Positions 1 to 11,801 of a stretch of 64,000 nt of DNA are shown here, in pieces. The notes beneath the pieces were generated by a model. The model ran no database searches and was not told where the DNA came from. It worked only from the letters and a program-made list of their open reading frames with translations. Position 1 is the first letter of the stretch. The number at the start of each line of letters is the position of its first letter. The translations under genes were made by a program, and so were the position numbers. Source of the stretch: Polyporus tsugae (lineage: Eukaryota; Basidiomycota; Agaricomycetes; Polyporales; Polyporaceae); contig JAHRBS010000007.1 in assembly GCA_024305745.1 (NCBI GenBank), positions 2,976,001 through 3,040,000 of the forward strand. Reading direction: 5' to 3'.

Positions 1-840
1 CATTCCACTCGGGCAGGTCCCATAGTGCGGGGTTGAGTAGGTGCGAGAGAGTCAACCTCGTTGGGCTCGGGCTCGGCAGGGTGGCCTCCTCAACCAGAGG
101 GAGGAGCGGGAGTACGGGAGGGAGAGTAGAGACAGTGGCCATGGGCAGCGACGTCGAGGGAGGAGTGGATGTTGGACGTCGGAAGCCAACTGCGTTCACG
201 GAATTGGCGCGCATAGAGTCAGGATTCTCGACCACTGCCCCATATCATCGACATCCCTCGTCCCACTCCGGACCTCGCTTCTCGCGGATAGAGTCACTGC
301 CAGGAAAACATGGCGGCTCACTCTCCCCCGTTTTGGGATCCTTTGATACACCCACCACGCCCCCAAGAACCGCATCGGCACGTTGCAATATCACCTAATG
401 CTCCGAGGCGCCCTCCGACTTCCAACACGTTGCCAATGCGGGATATTAGGGTCCACCAGCGCAGAAATGAAAGCCAGACGAGCGGGGATCTTCCTGAGAT
501 TAGGATGGGTAGAAGGCCAGAGGCACAGGAGATGGTGAGGGTACATCGCGGTTGAGAGCAAAACTGCCATCGATTTTGCCCGGTGGTCCCATCGCCCCGC
601 GCGGGGGTAATCACTTGTCCCCTTGTGGGCCCTTGCCCCAGACCGCGTCCCCACAGTACTTGTCTCCACGTCGAGTTCGCGGTATTCAACGGCGACGAAC
701 GTGGCGAACCAATAATAGCCGTTCCCGCATTCAGTTAACTATAACGGACATCTCACGCGATGCTTCCGACCCAGCTACCGTTGCCCTCACGCAAGGGTTG
801 TCGGTGACCTCCATCTCTTGAAACATAAGGTCAACTCAAG
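1..840. other. no gene recognised
   Basis: Only short, overlapping open frames occur on both strands, none longer than about 120 codons and none with a recognisable motif or a convincing chain of spliced exons. It is probably the 5' flank of the DUF3074 gene that starts at 841 plus the flank of a gene lying outside the window. Confidence 0.5.
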
Positions 841-1866
841 ATGTCTGGTTCAGAACTGTACTTGTCGATCACCCCTCTCAAACTGTCGGGTATGTTCTGC
901 TTCATCCGTTTTCTGCTGCATCGGGATGCAGAAGCTTAAATGGTCCTCCAGAGATACCGTCTGAAGATGCTATCATCAAGGCTGGTCGCGAAGTTTTGGA
1001 CGAGGCAGAGTCCTGGAAACAAGGGAAGAGCTACCACCACCACACTGTTAAAACGTTCCACCGCAAGAAGGGTCCGAAAGACGGCGCTGCTTGGTATGCC
1101 CGTGTAAGCGAGCACGACAAGGAGGATGCAACCTTCGAAGAGTTCTGGAGCAAGCTCGGGGAGAATAAGGCAGAGAACGAAATGCAGTGCGTTGTTTGCG
1201 GATCCCCCTGCTAGCGGCCGAGGACTAATCCTCCCCGCCAAGGTATGTCCCCGAGATTGAGAAGGTCCAACTTATCAAGCAGATCTCCCCGAATCAGTCT
1301 GTATGGACGCTCTTTTACCGCTTCCCGCCTCCGGTTTCACCTCGCGTTTTCACCGTTGTGCAAACTACGTGGTTGAGCGAGACTTCTCCTCGGACAGGGT
1401 AAGTCGGTCCTCTGTCATGATCGCGTCGATCTGCACTTACCCACCCACCAATAGTATTATCGTGTCTGTACCTGTCGACGTTTCTGATGACGCCGATGCC
1501 GAGAAGCTGGAGGAGAAGGGCGTGAAGGGCCGCTACTCGAGTGTCGAGCGCATCCAGGAGCTCGACAACGGCAAGGTCGAGTGGCGTATGGCGACCTCCA
1601 GCACCCCGGGCGGGAGTATCCCACAGTTTGTGGCCGACTCCTCAATGGCCAGCACAATCTCGAACGTAGGCAGCCTTCTGAGCCATTACTCCGAACATTG
1701 CTCATCTCTAACCGTGCAGGACGTCAAACACTTCATTGCGTGGTTAAAGGGAGTACGTGACTCGAAGGAGACCGCCGTGCCTGCCTCTGCCACCGGCGAT
1801 GGTATACCTCCCTCGGCGGCCGAGACGGAAGGAGCTGGCTCGGAAGCTGCTTCTGGTGCTGCCTAA
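841..1866 (+). CDS. DUF3074 (START-like) domain protein
   Basis: The spliced product has the signature segments of the fungal DUF3074 family: an N-terminal 'EIPSEDAIIKAGREVLD', then 'GAAWYARVSEHDKEDATF' and 'FWSKLGENKAENEMQ', 'SPNQSVWTLFYRFPPPVS', and 'LEEKGVKGRYSSVERIQEL' followed by 'VEWRMATSSTPGGSIP'. DUF3074 proteins are predicted START/Bet v1-like hydrophobic-ligand binders; no substrate is established. At least four introns are needed: near 890-952, 1187-1241, about 1399-1453 and about 1668-1720. Each joins the frame cleanly, for example 'MQ|YVPEIEKV' and 'PRTG|IIVSVPV'. The last exon ends in an Ala/Gly/Ser-rich tail and a TAA. The start is the first ATG giving the family N-terminus. 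The reading frame is intact, so this should be a working gene. The function is inferred from the family only. Confidence 0.85.
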
Positions 1867-2028
1867 TAACAGCCACTCGACTCCGTCCAGCGTTGCATTG
1901 ATATCTTCCCTCAATGTCTCTCTATTCCCCACCCATGCGCAGATTGGTTAACGTAGTCTACGCCCATGATTCCCCCTGGTCCGGTCTGTTCAGATATCAT
2001 ACAAGTATCACTCAGTGCATCCATTCAA

Positions 2029-4338
2029 TCACGCCAATTCCAGGTATCTCTCCACTGTGCAAGGAGAGTTAGGTCAGCCTGCTGCGCACGTCCTGCAAGC
2101 ATGGAAGACAAACCTTCCCAATTGGTCACCGCCTCATTCCACAATCTCACCTCGTGCTGTCTCGTACCACCAAAGTGCTCCACGAAGTCGTTCCCGAACA
2201 CCGCCTCCTCGCGTGCAATGCTCCCCGGACGCATCATGCGTTCTGTGGCAGCCTCGAGGGAAATGGGCAGCATTTGAACCTGTGCATAGCAAGGAAACGG
2301 GCATATGCGATTGGTGGTGCAGCAAGGAGGGGGAGGCATTTCATAAGAAAACTGAGTCCGTCTGACGGCAGGCACGAGGTAGACCTTGAACGCACCTTTC
2401 CTGCCTTCTTGTCTTCAAGCGTCAGCTGGCTGACAGGTGGTCCGGGGAGGGGTAGCTTCTTCTCGATGCCACGCAGCCCAAGAGCGAAGATCGCGCTCAT
2501 CGCGAAGTAAGGGTTCATGTCTGCTCCAGGCACTCGAATTTCCATCCGGGTGGCCTCGGGAGGCACGGAGGGTGGGGAAATAATCCGAACTGACGCAGCG
2601 CGCGAGTCGTATCCGTAGGTGACCGCATTCGGAGCCCAGAACGCTTCGCCGCCAACAAGACGTTTGTATCCGTTGATCGTCGGAACGAGCTAGAATAGGG
2701 AATGTGAAACACTTGGATGGGGGAAGAAATATGAAGAACGAACGGTGGGCATCACTACAAACACGATCGTTAGGGCACCCTGAGCTCGATGTCATCGTAA
2801 AGAGGCTTACCGTCCGGGAGACCGTCGAGGATGCCGGCGAGGAACCACTCGCCTTCTTGACTGAGGAACTTTGTGTCCTTATATTGGGCATTTGCGCGAC
2901 CGTCCTTCAGCTCAGCATCCGAGACAGCAAATAAACTCTTCCCGTTGGCGTCGCGCAAGGATACATGAATATGCCTGTGACACATTAGCACAACCCGACG
3001 AAACGCACGACATGCATACATACCCACTGCAACCCGGGAGCTAAAGATAACAATTGATGATCCGCAATGTGCGAGGCTGAGATTACTTGAGAACTTACGT
3101 TTCCCCAAGGCTTAGCCATAAAGCTGGGTACTACTCCGTGCTTCATACCGATGCTCTTGGCAAGGAACTTGAACAGTATCGCGTTGTCGGCCATTCGCAG
3201 TGCATCGGTGTATGCAAGGGCCGTCTCGTATACACCGGGACCCGTTTCCGTGTCTGTTCGGTGATGAGAGATTCGCATCGAGTCCGGAATCGTACAGACG
3301 TACGGTGCCCTTCGAGCGGTACCTGGAATTTCAGGCTCTCATCAAAGATGTCGTTGAAGTATTCGGTATTCAGCTGAGTGCGCAACAACGAGTATCCATG
3401 CACTAGTAGGGTTTCCGATCAGCAGTTCATCACGTCGGGTTGAGGATATATGCGTACTGCCGGAGGTCAACGGCTGGAGGTTAGTGTAATTCTTGTTGGA
3501 AAGAGACTCCGGGGTTTCTATATACGAGCAATCTGATAAGTGGCATCCACCTCCACAAAGGCAACACGCTTACCTTTGAATTGGAAGTACTGTATACAAG
3601 GTGTTGAGAAGCGGAAGACCAATGGAAAGGGAGTCGCTGACCTCGTATTCACAACCAGCGATACACCGCCAGCCATTGTGTTGCGCTTTGGTAGAGATCT
3701 GGCGGAGTACGCCACGGGGATCGGCGCAAATCGGTTCCTTCGTATCCGGGTCTAGAAAGGAAACGAGGAAGAACGGCGCGTTGTTCTCCCAAGGGATCCG
3801 ACGATAGGTCGCTAGGTCAATGGTGGCGATAAGATCACGGTATCCGTTTGCCCTATTGGATATCAACAGTTCCTTTGGGTATACGGTATCGTGCATGTCC
3901 CATCCGCTGCAAATGAAGGATGATTGTCAGTACAGCGCACAACGACGTGAAGTACAGACTCGTAACCTACAAGACGACACTGCAGAAATTAAAGCCATCT
4001 GAACTCACTGCGCTGAGGAATTTCTCCTTAGACTGAAAGACTCGTTTAGCCTAGAAACCGACGTTCAATCAATCTATGGATTGCTTACCATGTACTTTCC
4101 TCTGAGGACGCCATCGACTAGGAGGCGTATTTAGGGGACAGCTACGCTGTTGATAGAAGCAAACAGAGGCTTACCATCGATTCCTTGTCAAATGTGAGAA
4201 GAATATGGAGGCTATATTGGTAGTATGCTCACCTGCGACCTTTACTTTGATATCATCCTTGAGCAATGGTTCAAGGTCCGATATCGAGTTTGGGGCATTT
4301 GACGTTGGGGTCACACCCACAATATTGTTCATGGGCAT
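2029..4338 (-). CDS. glutamine synthetase-like protein (GS catalytic domain)
   Basis: Spliced exons give a complete GS-family protein: 'VAGIDVDGVLRGKYM' near the N-terminus, 'FLVSFLDPDTKEPICADP', 'GWRCIAGCEYE', 'FNDIFDESLKFQVPLEG', 'VVPSFMAKPWGN', 'LPGCSGHIHVSLRDANGK', 'YKRLVGGEAFWAPNAVTYG', 'EIRVPGADMNPYFAMSAI' and the tail 'VERYLELA'. This matches the GS-I-like group related to the C-terminal half of fungal FluG and to lengsin, which ligates ammonia or amines to glutamate-type substrates. Whether it makes glutamine itself cannot be told from sequence. The FluG amidohydrolase half is absent. The gene is intron-dense and includes a 17-nt exon (3024-3040) coding LPGCSG. The final intron splits the tail: GAA G|TG GAG joins 'VTNWE' to 'VERYLELA'. 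The start is the ATG at 4338. The WD40 gene diverges 256 bp away. Confidence 0.88.
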
Positions 4339-4594
4339 GTTCAAGGAGCTATACAGTCGCTATACCTGGGTTGCAGATACTGAGATACCGTTACTTGTAG
4401 GGGGATCGTGATTGAGGTTGACGTTGATGAACGGCGGTGAGAGGCGCCGACTCGGCTTGAACTGCAGGCTCAGCCTACTACTACAGCTCCATGGAGGCGC
4501 CCGAGATCGTACATCAGCCAGTCAAGGCCTTGGCATCAGCCACCGGTCACAGAGTTCTTTAACCCCAAACCACCATCCTCAAATTACGCCCGAC

Positions 4595-5991
4595 ATGTCC
4601 TGGGAACCGCAGACAAGCATAGTGGTCCCTTCCCCAGTATCTGCTCTGTCCCTTGGGCCCGAGGGCTCACTGATCGTCGGTTCAGGTATGTCGCATTCCT
4701 GTGTCCACAGACTCGCAATTCTAATATTCATGCTGATATCTGAGGACAGCGGACGGCTCCGTGAGGTGGTACATGCTGCACTCGACCAAAGTAGTGAAGG
4801 CAATAAAATCCGTTGGGGAAGAAATAGCCTCGATAGCTTGGCTATCTCCCAAGAAGACCGAACCGGCCGGGATCTGGGTCGCAAGCGGTCGTCGAGTAAG
4901 CATTTCAGTTATCACCATTCCGAATCGTAGTGGGCCTAACACCGCTCAGGCACTCTCCTTCGTTTCGGATTCCCCCAAGATGATTCATACGGAACAGGAT
5001 GCTGTCGCCGTGTTTGACATCGGTGAAGATGACGATGACGTTCTCAACGAGGTATGGTAAAACTATTCGGTCACCCAGAGGGTGCTAATGTACCCCCGGT
5101 TAGCCAGCTTAGCATCAGCGAGAACGGAAAATATCTCGCATTCAGTTCTGATTCCGGTGCCGTCGGGATTGTGGACCTTGCCTCAAAAGTCATCACGCGT
5201 ATGAAGAACCGCCACACTACCGTGAGTACTCACTCGAGGTTGGCATGTCATTGGGGCTCATCGCGCTCATATTAGGTTTGCGGGTCTGTGAAATTCGTTC
5301 CAGATCGTCCTAACGAGATTGTAAGCGGCGGATACGACTCAGCAGTTTTGCATTTCGAAATAGGACAAGGGAACATCCTGTCGCGCCATGACATCAGTAG
5401 GTGCAAAACCATTATCCAGGCCATCCCGATAGCCAAATAATGCATTTTGGATGGTACAGCGGCGCCGGCACCGTCCGAAGGGGCGACGGTGTCGCTTTCT
5501 CCACCCTTTGTGCACTCCTTGTCCGTGAGCTCATCCGGGCTAATCGTGGTTAGCACCGCTGATGGACGAGTCTGGCTCGGAGGGGGAGGCGAGAAACGGC
5601 TTGATGGCAAGAAGAAGAGATCCCGGAAGTGGGAAGGGCTTAGGGAAGATGATGGGATTTGGCTGCAGGTTGCCGATGGCCCGATCGTCTCAGTGTGAGT
5701 CAATTGACAATGGTGGTACCCGCCGACATAGGCTGACATGATGTCCTCAGCGCATTCACCCACGCCGACCGTTTCTTCACATGCTCTCTACTAGGAGCCT
5801 TAGCAGAATACTCCGTATCCCGAGACTCAGATGGGAAATTGGTCGCCGCGAAGGGTTGGAGCACATCGACGAGAGGCTTGGAGAAGGTGAACGCCATGGC
5901 TGCCGGCCACTCTCGAATATTGGTGGGCGGTTTCGCAAAGGACGGAAAGGGGGTTGTGGAGGTATGGCACACGGTCGAACAGGAATTCTAA
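4595..5991 (+). CDS. WD40-repeat protein, WDR53-like
   Basis: The product is a small beta-propeller. Repeat-like strands are visible as 'VSALSLGPEGSLIVGS', 'ADGSVRWYMLHSTKVV', 'LSISENGKYLAFSSDSGAVG', 'VKFVPDRPNEIVSGGYDSAV', 'LSVSSSGLIVVSTADGRVWL', 'FTHADRFFTCSLLGALAEYS' and 'SRILVGGFAKDGKGVVEVW', each ending in or near a W/F-D-like position. The order and spacing resemble WDR53-type scaffold proteins; the exact partner is unknown. A basic insert, KRLDGKKKRSRK, interrupts one blade. Several short introns are needed (near 4686-4749, 4896-4949, 5223-5275 and later). The frame is open throughout and closes with 'HTVEQEF' and TAA. It shares a 256-bp divergent promoter region with the GS-like gene. 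Confidence 0.7.
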
Positions 5992-6474
5992 CACGGCACG
6001 GTACTATCTCTGTGCCGTTCATTGTATGCTATTGCCTTGTTGGGCTGCGTTCACCGGAAGACATTACAGGAGAAACCAAGCACTATCTGCCAACCAAGCA
6101 CTATCTGCCCCATAATACTATCAACATCCAGCCGGCCGAAACCCATCCGCGAGGTAGATTGCTTCAGTCTCGTAATCTCGAAAACGTCCCCACCAGCAGC
6201 CCGCGAGGGCTGTCGCCCAACCTCGTCCTCAGGCTCGGACTCCGAGCCACAATTCCTCCCCCAGGCGCACACGTCCGACGCCCGGGACATCTCTTCCCCA
6301 CGTCCACTGCCGCCGCTCCTCCATGAGGTCGACGTCGAGCATTATGCGGAAGACGGGAGCGTCGTCCTCCATTTCCCACCCGTTAACACGTCTCTGGCCC
6401 GGCACGGAACGCAACGTTAGACCGAGTCGACCCCAGAGAGGCGGCGTCCGCCCCGGGCCTGTGGGCTGCTGGTC
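5992..6474. other. intergenic, short direct repeat
   Basis: No gene is recognised. An 18-bp unit containing 'accaagcactatctgcc' is present twice in tandem near 6077-6112. Weak open frames here may be the 3' flank or the eroded tail of the HET relic that lies to the right on the minus strand. Confidence 0.4.
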
Positions 6475-8070
6475 CTACGATCTGATAAAAGAGAAGACTT
6501 CGCGGCGACGCGGGTCCAGTTCGTAGCATGGTGTGAACTGGGTGCTGACATGGAGGCTCGTCGGGTGACTGTGGGAGTTCTCCGTCGGACGCGTCAATCG
6601 CCACCACTTGGCTGGAGGGCGGGGAAAAGCCGTGCCAGTCCGCACGGAGGCGCTTGTGCCTGACCGAGTAAACTCTCTGGTGGGGAACTGGTTGGAAGCA
6701 GCATGGGACGATGGAGATACGGAGCTGGATAGTTTCGCTGATGAGACTGACTTCGAGGAGTCCATCCGAATCGGCTGGGGCGGTCGACGTCCGCGGCATG
6801 GCTACCTTAACTTTGTAGCCGAGCCACTTGGATAGTAACCAAGGTATTGGAAATCTCGTACGGCCACTTGCACACGACCGTAGCCACCTCCGAAGGTTAC
6901 CCGGCGATGTAGAGGGGGCTTGCGTGAGGCGATGAGATATATAGACGTCCTGTACGCATACGTCCCTTCGTCCAGCTTCGAGTTGTTGCAGAGTGAGCAC
7001 TGCGAGGCGCGCTAGGACGACCCTGCATAAGGGGCGGTGCTTGACTCGACTCGGGCACCGACCACGAATTGATGAGAGCCGCGATACTCGCGGCGCAAGA
7101 CGAGAGCGGGGCCCCGGTCGTCACCGGCCAAACAGCCGAGCAGCGCGAGTAACAGGCGGTCCTCGCGACAGGGCAAAGCGTCAACGGGGAGGGTGGGGAG
7201 CCTCGCGCGCGTACCATACCCGGTCATGGCGTACCGCGGGAGAGGGAGGTTGCCGATCCCGAGGAGTTCTGCCAGTTTCGGGTGGGAGACCACGGCGAGC
7301 TCCATGTTTCTGCCCTCCGGTTTGAAAGCGTCAGGCTCGGATGCGAGCAGGGGGGCATCTGGCTGCGGGAAGGCAGGTGTCGTGGAGAGAGAGGCTTTCG
7401 ACCAATCGGGGAAGAAGACCCTCGAGCCCCATACGAAGAGAGTTTGGTATCGAAGCTGTTTGAGGATCTCTTCCTGCAATTGCACGAAGGCGTAACGGCC
7501 CTCACCATAGACGATTGGCACGTGGATACCAAGGATGTCCGTGGGCGAGTATGCGCGGTCTCCGATCCGTCGTGTCACACGACGGGATGCCCATGACACC
7601 CTGCGTGCGATGCTGACGCTAGACAGCGGGGTTTGGTGACTGAGAATCTCCGCGTCTTGATGATGTGCGCAAGACTGTCCTTCGTGCCGACGACTCCCCC
7701 GTCTCTCGAGAGGAACACGACGGTCCGAGGAGCAATAAGCTCTTGGAGCGTCTATCCGCGCTTGTGCTATCGACTGTCCGAAAGCCGTTGATGGACTTGG
7801 AAGGAGGAATGTGGAGCTCCGCGGGCGGTCACGTCGTAGAGGTAGGCATAGCAGACCGATACCTGCTGATACCACGCATACATCCAGTTGATGGCTTCGG
7901 AGAGCTCGGCGCTGCTGCTCTTGTCGATGCAGCAGGTGTCCACCCAGACAAATGCATACATCTCGTGCAGCCTGTAAATTGGGGGAACAGCAATAGTGGA
8001 AGTGGACGAAACTACTATACATGCCATGGTATAATCTACATCGTATCGTCCAATGTGGCGAATCGAGGGT
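6475..8070 (-). pseudogene. HET-domain (heterokaryon incompatibility) pseudogene
   Basis: HET-domain proteins trigger cell death after fusion of incompatible strains. The core motif 'FVWVDTCCIDKSSSAELSEA' is intact, followed by 'INWMYAWYQQVSVCYAYLYD', 'TLQELIAPRTVVFLSRDGG', 'DRAYS' and 'IVYGEGRYAFVQLQEEILKQ'. The N-terminal part with the usual ILSHxWG motif is missing: the HET match begins directly after the atg15 stop codon. In the conserved segment 'SDSRW-x3-GW-TLQELIAP' both tryptophan codons read TAG (minus-strand stops at 7767-7769 and 7752-7754). A frameshift or small deletion near 7650-7670 separates 'DSLAHII' from 'EILSHQTPLSSVSIARR', and further frame changes occur near 7012. About five lesions make a working product very unlikely. 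The C-terminal limit is uncertain. Confidence 0.85.
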
Positions 8071-9596
8071 TCAATCGTCATCGTCGCCGTCTCCGTCCTT
8101 GAAATCTCCGAATTCCCATTTAAAGCACTCCTAGAACCAATCGTCAACGCAGCCACTCGTACGTAGTCCAAAACCAGACTCACCAAACAATCCTCTTCTA
8201 CCGCTGCTAGCGGAACCGCTCTGCCGTCGTCCCACCCTCCTTCTGGCTCCGCTTCAATGACATGCGTAATGACCTCCTTGATCACATGCTTCCGGATATC
8301 TACCCGCCATCCAAGCTTGCCAACCGCGTCGTACACGATAGACTTGCCAAGATGACAGCGTGTCTCCAGCGCGTAGCCCGCTTGAGCGCAAGGCGAACTC
8401 ACGCCTGAGCATGTGCCTTGGGGAATGGGGTCGGCGTTATGGTATACGTGGGTAACGGGAGGGAGCCCGTACGCCGAAGGGGAGGGCGATGTAGCGTTCG
8501 GTGGCAATGGCGGCAGGAGTAGATGGAGACGTTGCGCGGCAAGGCGCTCGCCGGGGGCTTCGAAGGCGACAGCTGGGAGACCGAAGGTTGTACCCAGAAG
8601 GGACGCGAGAGAACCTCCAAGGGAGTGACCCACAAGCCACAAGTTGGCATTGGGATATAGTGCGGTCAAGTTATTGACGAGGCCCTAAACGGCGGAGAAG
8701 ATGAGCGACAAGCTGAAGAATGCAACTGTTCCCAACGCACCACACCGACATTATAGAATAGGCTGTCTTGAACGAGCGCGTCGGTCAAGCAGGTGTTATC
8801 GCACTGCCAATGCCCCGAATAGCAATGGCACACCTGACGGAATATCCAAGTGATATCCACACGCGCGCAGCAACATGAGAAGAGCAGGTTGTCGTTGAAC
8901 TTGTCCCTCTTGGACGTCGGGCCTTGGACGGTCGTGCCCTTGATTGATAACACGACCGTGGTGTTGTCTGGGGAGAGGAAGACATGACCGCGAAACCCGT
9001 CCGCTTTGTCTTCCCAGCCGAAGGGGAAGCTCTACAGTACACACCCACGCCACGAATCATATATCAGCCTTCATTCGACGTTGCGAATCCGGAGATAGCG
9101 TAAAGAATACGCCGGATGAGACGACGTACACACGTACCGTGTTCCACGCAGGGTCGACCTCGTACCAGTTTGGCCGTCCCGGGAGCGCATACGCATTGCC
9201 GGTCATACGAGCAAGCTGGGAGAGGGTATGCTTGTCCTCAACGTCCGGGGCGAGGAGCTGCACCTCCTCCCACTCGATCGGCTCGCTCTCTTGCGATCGT
9301 AACGATCGGAGGCGGGCACGTTGAAACGCCGCGCTATCTCTAGGGCGGTATACGGTCGTCGGAATGGCCTGCAATGTCACTGGACTGGAAGACTGTCGGT
9401 TGCCGGCATTGGAGGCGTCGAACGCGACTTGACTGGGATCGTGAAGCTCGTCATCTTGGAGGCGAGGCGTGTATTCGTCATGTAATTCGAAGGAGATCGA
9501 GGTGGGATTTAGAACCGGGACCACTCTAGCATTAGTGAATAATGTGAGGGACAGCGAAGACACCAACAGAGATATCAGGGGGGCTAGGATGCGCAT
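8071..9596 (-). CDS. autophagy-related vacuolar lipase Atg15
   Basis: The product has an N-terminal hydrophobic signal-anchor ('ILAPLISLLVSSLSLTLF') and a class-3 lipase core with the nucleophile motif GHSLGG in 'NLWLVGHSLGGSLASLLGTT'. The Atg15-specific segments follow: 'HVYHNADPIPQGTCSG', 'CAQAGYALETRCHLGKSIVY' and 'DIRKHVIKEVITHVIE'. Atg15 is a vacuole-targeted phospholipase that breaks autophagic bodies and multivesicular-body membranes. The last intron joins 'EEDCL' to 'ECFKWEFGDFKDGDGDD' and a TGA. The ATG at 9596 is chosen because it places the hydrophobic anchor at the very N-terminus; the longer open frame upstream lacks this feature. The gene diverges from the membrane-protein gene at 9979. 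The HET relic follows its stop immediately in the same frame, so a careless gene model would fuse the two. Confidence 0.92.
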
Positions 9597-9978
9597 TGCG
9601 CAGTCGACAGAGACATGAGAGATGTCCAATTAACGGAGACCAGGAGTACTTGCCAGGATGTGGTGGACGAGGACTCGGAGCCCAACCTCACTTTTCGGGA
9701 CTTCCGGGGCGCTGCTAAGACAAAGATAAGTTCCATCCTTGGACATATCTGGCGACTTAAATATCCTCTCCAAATTGGAAAAGAAAGTGGGGCTGCGGCC
9801 CTGGGGGGTCATGCGCGTCAGTCCCTTAAGGACATCTTCGTCTCTCCCCGTTCGATGCTCGCTCCCTCGACGCCGACGTCCCCACCATCGACAGTCACCA
9901 CTACGAGCTCCACTATTCACCCCACTCCCCTCATTCAGTAACGAACCTGACGACCGAACACGACTTTTACGACTACTT

Positions 9979-11801
9979 ATGAACTCTTACCCTGACCACT
10001 GGCTTGAATCCCCTCCTCCGCCTTCCCGCTTCCGCCGCCCATGGTCGCCCGATCCCTACGACCCCCTTCCGACGTCCTCCGATCTGAGGACACGCGACCA
10101 GAATCCTTACCAGTCGGTAGGGCAATGGGCTGTGGAACGGCGTCGTGAGCCGTCCGAGGTGTCCGTCGAAGCACTCGACCTTGCAGACTATGCGAGAACT
10201 CTCGATCGCAACAACCATTTTAACCACCACAGTTCGCAACAACCTCCATTCCGACCTTACGACCCCTATCCACCATCTCCGCGGTCAAATAGACCACTAG
10301 CAAGAACCGATTCTCTCAGACCACCTTCCCTTACCTCCGCTTCCGCCTCCAGCTCCCAGTCCTACCGTTCTCCCATGCGACGCCCATTCTCGCTACCGCC
10401 ACCTTCCTCGTATCCTGGATACTCGCAAGGTAGCCACTCGTCCCAACCATCCCGGCCAAGGCATGATCCGCATATTGTTGGCCCCGACTCAGAGATCGAC
10501 ATTGCGCAGTTTCCATCCTTCGCCCGAGGATGGTACAGCCGTGGTCATGCTAACCCCCTCTCGCCTCCGGGTTCTTCCCATGGCAATGGCGGAGACGACG
10601 GTATCAAACGCAATCCCTTCGACCCCAGCTACACACTCGACCGGGACCCCTTCTTGGACCCATATAATCCCTCTCCGCCGTCCTCATATCCTTATGGCTC
10701 TTCCCATGGCCATAATTCGCGCTCCTCCCGCGATCAGAACCTGGTCCCGTGGAGCGCGGACCCCGACGGACGTGCCGTCGACCCCGAGGTCAAGGAGGAA
10801 CGTATGCGCATGCTGGAACGAGAGTTCGGGAAGAACGCGAAGAATGCTGACGAACCGGAACGGACAGTCGGGAGCGTGAATCCTCAAGGAAAGCTGATCA
10901 CCGAGGGTCCGAAGAAGAGGCTCGCGGTGCGCTGCATTCAGGTCTTCCTCGCGCTAACCGCTGCGATATCCTCCATCTATTCCGGTTTGGTATGTTTCTA
11001 TTGTCGGCGAAGTGTCGACGTACGACTGACCGTCGAATGTTTGCCTCCTTTTAGGTCATCAAACCTTCGCCCCCCGCTCCGCCATCAGGCAAACTCCCCG
11101 CATACGTCCTCTATATTCTATCTTTCCTGACATTCTTCGGCTGCACGTTCTTCTTCCTGATCTACCCCTGCTGTTGTGGTGCCCGCAAACCCAGAGACCC
11201 GCCTTTGACTGGAGGGCCTGCTGGGATGATGGTTCTCCCTGTGGGCGGCTTTCCAGGTCAAAAGCCGAAGAAGGGCAAGAAGGGCAAGGGCCCTCCAGAC
11301 GGCAACGTACAAGTTAACCTCATCGTCGACCCGACAATGTTTGGGCGCGACCCGGAGCGTGGGCACGATGACGAGGAAGATGATGAGGATGACGGGTCTT
11401 CAGCAGTCCCTGGGTCGTACTCTGGTGCATCGAATGCAGCGCGACGAAGGCCTCCAAGGAGAAGAGGCATCTTTGCTGGGCTAGCGATGGAGGAGCAGTG
11501 GAAGAAGGCGAGGAAGATGTTGAAGTGGGGCGTCACTGTCGATACGGTCTTGATGCTTGTGTGGGGGTTGGTGTTCGTATTGATCCTGCTGGGAAAGCGA
11601 TGTCCAGTCGGTGGCTCTCTTGGATGGTGAGTTACCCTCGCCCTCGTGTGGCTGTAAAGCTAAGGTCGTTCGTCCAGGTGTGATGCGTACAACATCGGGA
11701 CGGCAGCTGCGTGTTTGCTGTGTCTGCTGTTCGGCCTTAGCATATTCTTCGATGTGAAGGACCTACACTCTAGTCGCGCATCCCCTCGCACACGGACATA
11801 G
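9979..11801 (+). CDS. four-TM fungal membrane protein with disordered N-terminus
   Basis: The first 300 or so residues are rich in Pro, Ser, Arg and Tyr (for example 'MNSYPDHWLESPPPPSRFRR') and look disordered. A conserved-looking membrane part follows: TM1 around 'VFLALTAAISSIYSGLVI', TM2 'VLYILSFLTFFGCTFFFLIY' followed by CCCG, a basic loop 'PKKGKKGKGPPDG' with 'NVQVNLIVDPTMFGRDPERG', an Asp/Glu-rich stretch, TM3 'TVDTVLMLVWGLVFVLILL', and TM4 'AAACLLCLLFGLSIFFDVKD' near the C-terminus. Introns lie near 10988-11054 and 11629-11678. I recognise this architecture as fungal but cannot assign a function. The CC-rich juxtamembrane motif could be palmitoylated (inference). The start is the first ATG of the long frame; the apparent extension upstream has no ATG. 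Confidence 0.75.

Noticed and set aside
7767..8669. Single open frame fusing Atg15 lipase and HET sequence
   Set aside because: It reads through the last atg15 intron. With that intron removed, Atg15 ends at 8071 and the HET part is a separate relic.
9739..9978. N-terminal extension of the four-TM protein
   Set aside because: The extension contains no ATG in frame before 9979, and the sequence is not membrane-like or conserved-looking; it is better read as 5' leader.
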